Positions 5,517 to 6,820 of a stretch of DNA of 6,820 bases are shown one piece after another. Under the pieces are notes generated by a model, which was not told the DNA's origin, did no database searches, and worked only from the letters and a program-made list of their open reading frames with translations. Numbering within the stretch: the first letter of the stretch is position 1; every line of letters starts with the position of its first letter. Where the stretch lies: assembly GCA_021847625.1 (NCBI GenBank), contig JAJZQK010000179.1, positions 1-6,820 on the forward strand, given 5' to 3'. A program made the position numbers and the translations under genes. The stretch is from Chloroflexota bacterium (GTDB lineage Bacteria > Chloroflexota > FW602-bin22 > JAMCYS01).

Positions 5517-6820
5517 CGCTCTTTCCCCTTGTGGCGGCAAGTTCTGGGGCACCGGGCATTGCCCTCGCCGGACGATGCCCCACTTGGCCCAGCCGCCGGA
5601 GGAACAGAGAGACCTCCATGGCCGCCGCTCCGCCCTCCTGGACAGAGTCCACGATGTCCTTCGGGCCCGCCGCCGTGCCGGCCACGAAGATGCCCGGTTG
5701 GTCGGTAATCGACGGACGCAACTTCATCCGTGGGGTATTGATGAAGCCGTCGTCAGCTTGCCGCAGGGAGAGCGCGTCTTCTGGCCGCCATGCCGGCAGC
5801 ATGCCCAGCGACAAGACCACCAGATCGTGCTGGCGCTCGACGGCCACGCCGTCCTCCTCCAACCGCTCCACCCGCACCACCGGGCTCTGGTTCTCGCCCT
5901 CGCGGATGCGGGCGACCTTCCCCTTGACGAACTCGATGCCCATCGCCTGGGCGTTCTGATAGAACTGCTCGTAGCCCTTGCCGAAGGCCCGGATGTCCAT
6001 GTAGTAGATCGTGATGTCGGCCAGGGAGAGGGCACCGGAGAGCAGCATCGCCTGCTTGATGGCGTACATGCAGCACACCCGCGAGCAGTAGGGCACGCCG
6101 AGGCTCTGGTCGCGCGAACCGGCGCACTGGACGTAGGCGATGGAGTCGGGCACCTTGCCGTCGGAGGGCCGCAGCACCCGGCCATAGGGTCCGTGGGGGG
6201 CGAGCAATCGCTCCATCTGCAGCCCGCTGATGACGTTCGGCACCTGGCCGTAGCCGTACTGGGGCTTGGCCAGGGGCGGGGTCTGCTCGAACCCGGTGGC
6301 GACGACGACGGCGCGCGTCTCCACCGTCACCTCCTCGGGCTCCTGCGTGAAGTCCACCGCGCCGGCCGGGCAGGCCCTCTCGCACTTGCCACACAGCACG
6401 CAGTTGTCGAGGTCCAGCAGCGCGGTCTGGGGGACCGCGTTGGAGAAGGGCACGTAGATGGCCCGTCGCGCCCCGAAGCCGCCCTCGAAGGAATGAGGCA
6501 CGCTGACAGGGCAGGCGTACTCGCACTGCCGACAGCCGATGCAGGCCTCTTCGTCGACGTAGCGCGGCTTCTTCACCGCCGTGGCGACGAACTTCCCGGG
6601 GGTGCCCTCGATGGATTTGAGTTCCGTGTAGGTCAAAATGGAGATGTTGCTGTGGTGCGCGGACTCCGCCATCTTCGGCGTCGTGATGCAACTGGCGCAG
6701 TCCAGGGTGGGGAAGACCTTGCTGAGGGTAATCATCTTGCCCCCGATGCTCGGCTCTTTCTCCACCACTATCACTTTGAGGTCCCGGTCGGCTAGGTCGA
6801 GGGCCGCCTGAAGGCCGCTG
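5509..6820 (-). CDS. qmoA: QmoA-like short HdrA-family flavoprotein (5' end outside window)
   Basis: First visible gene of the qmo operon, cut by the right edge; 436 residues are present. The first visible residues, SGLQAALDLADRD, belong to the FAD Rossmann motif, whose glycine-rich start lies outside the window. VEKEPSIGGKM follows, so the GTG at 6774 is internal. Next come FPTLDCASCITTPKM (an HdrA-type DCxxC motif, first Cys codon 6697-6699) and two complete ferredoxin sets: CIGCRQCEYACP (6511-6543) and CVLCGKCERACP (6370-6402). QCAGSRD and YCSRVCCMYAIKQA are HdrA hallmarks, and FVAGTAAGPKDIVDS closes the FAD domain. The protein ends without the C-terminal ferredoxin domain found in qmoB, which is the QmoA architecture. 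If it starts just beyond the edge it would be near 450 residues, close to known QmoA. An extra N-terminal HdrA domain cannot be excluded. It likely partners QmoB as an FAD/Fe-S subunit. The stop overlaps qmoB by 8 nt (ATGGGTAA). Confidence 0.9.
   Translation of the reverse strand, partial: SGLQAALDLADRDLKVIVVEKEPSIGGKMITLSKVFPTLDCASCITTPKMAESAHHSNISILTYTELKSIEGTPGKFVATAVKKPRYVDEEACIGCRQCEYACPVSVPHSFEGGFGARRAIYVPFSNAVPQTALLDLDNCVLCGKCERACPAGAVDFTQEPEEVTVETRAVVVATGFEQTPPLAKPQYGYGQVPNVISGLQMERLLAPHGPYGRVLRPSDGKVPDSIAYVQCAGSRDQSLGVPYCSRVCCMYAIKQAMLLSGALSLADITIYYMDIRAFGKGYEQFYQNAQAMGIEFVKGKVARIREGENQSPVVRVERLEEDGVAVERQHDLVVLSLGMLPAWRPEDALSLRQADDGFINTPRMKLRPSITDQPGIFVAGTAAGPKDIVDSVQEGGAAAMEVSLFLRRLGQVGHRPARAMPGAPELAATRGKSDG
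5525..5530 (-). promoter_or_regulatory. qmoB: Ribosome binding site deciding the qmoB start
   Basis: On the minus strand AAGGGG is followed by 8 nt and then ATG at 5516. The alternative upstream ATG at 5552 would place this site inside the coding region and add 12 residues (MPQNLPPQGERA) that come before the conserved HdrA start and resemble nothing in the family. The site lies within the last codons of qmoA. Confidence 0.7.

Noticed and set aside
5317..6795. 492-codon plus-strand open frame opposite qmoA and the start of qmoB
   Set aside because: Same explanation: an antisense shadow in GC-rich DNA, with no motifs and no ribosome site considered convincing.
1..6820. CRISPR arrays, tRNA or rRNA genes
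   Set aside because: No regularly spaced repeats, no cloverleaf-like segment and no rRNA-like sequence was seen. The only non-coding stretch of note is 1450-1670.

Overview
The window comes from a high-GC anaerobic bacterium that uses tungsten/pterin enzymes and Hdr/Qmo-type flavin and iron-sulfur electron transfer. Codon third positions are strongly G/C, which produces many long meaningless antisense reading frames. No taxonomic marker gene is present, so the lineage cannot be named. An anaerobic Chloroflexota, Desulfotomaculum-like, Actinobacteriota or Planctomycetota-like genome would all fit.

Left part, plus strand: the C-terminal three quarters of a tungsten-type aldehyde:ferredoxin oxidoreductase (AOR, 1-1449; its 5' end lies outside the window). 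An intergenic region of about 220 bp follows, then a complete MoaD/ThiS-family sulfur carrier ending in Gly-Gly (1671-1955). The intergenic region holds a strong terminator-like hairpin (1468-1493). Directly after it lies what looks like a 144-bp MITE-type insertion (1503-1646), with 36-nt imperfect terminal inverted repeats and a perfect 7-bp flanking direct repeat, TTACTGA.

Right part, minus strand, read from right to left: a tightly packed operon for a Qmo-like (quinone-interacting membrane-bound oxidoreductase) complex. It contains qmoA (a short HdrA-like flavoprotein, cut by the right edge), qmoB (a long HdrA-like flavoprotein), a 94-residue winged-helix protein, and qmoC (an HdrC-type di-[4Fe-4S] domain fused to a cytochrome b membrane domain). 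Junctions are 8-nt overlap, 4-nt overlap and 3-nt gap, so translation is probably coupled. No HdrB (CCG-domain) subunit and no MvhD domain is seen, so this looks like a Qmo-type electron conduit rather than a heterodisulfide reductase.

The two units converge with only 61 bp between their stop codons. A plausible but unproven link is that AOR oxidises an aldehyde and its electrons pass through ferredoxin to the QmoAB flavin/Fe-S subunits and through QmoC to the quinone pool, with the MoaD-like protein supplying sulfur for the tungstopterin cofactor. The items most worth a second look are the winged-helix gene embedded between qmoB and qmoC, the matching loss of Fe-S ligands in QmoB but not QmoA, the Cys-to-His change at the AOR cluster motif, and the MITE-like insertion that separates aor from moaD.
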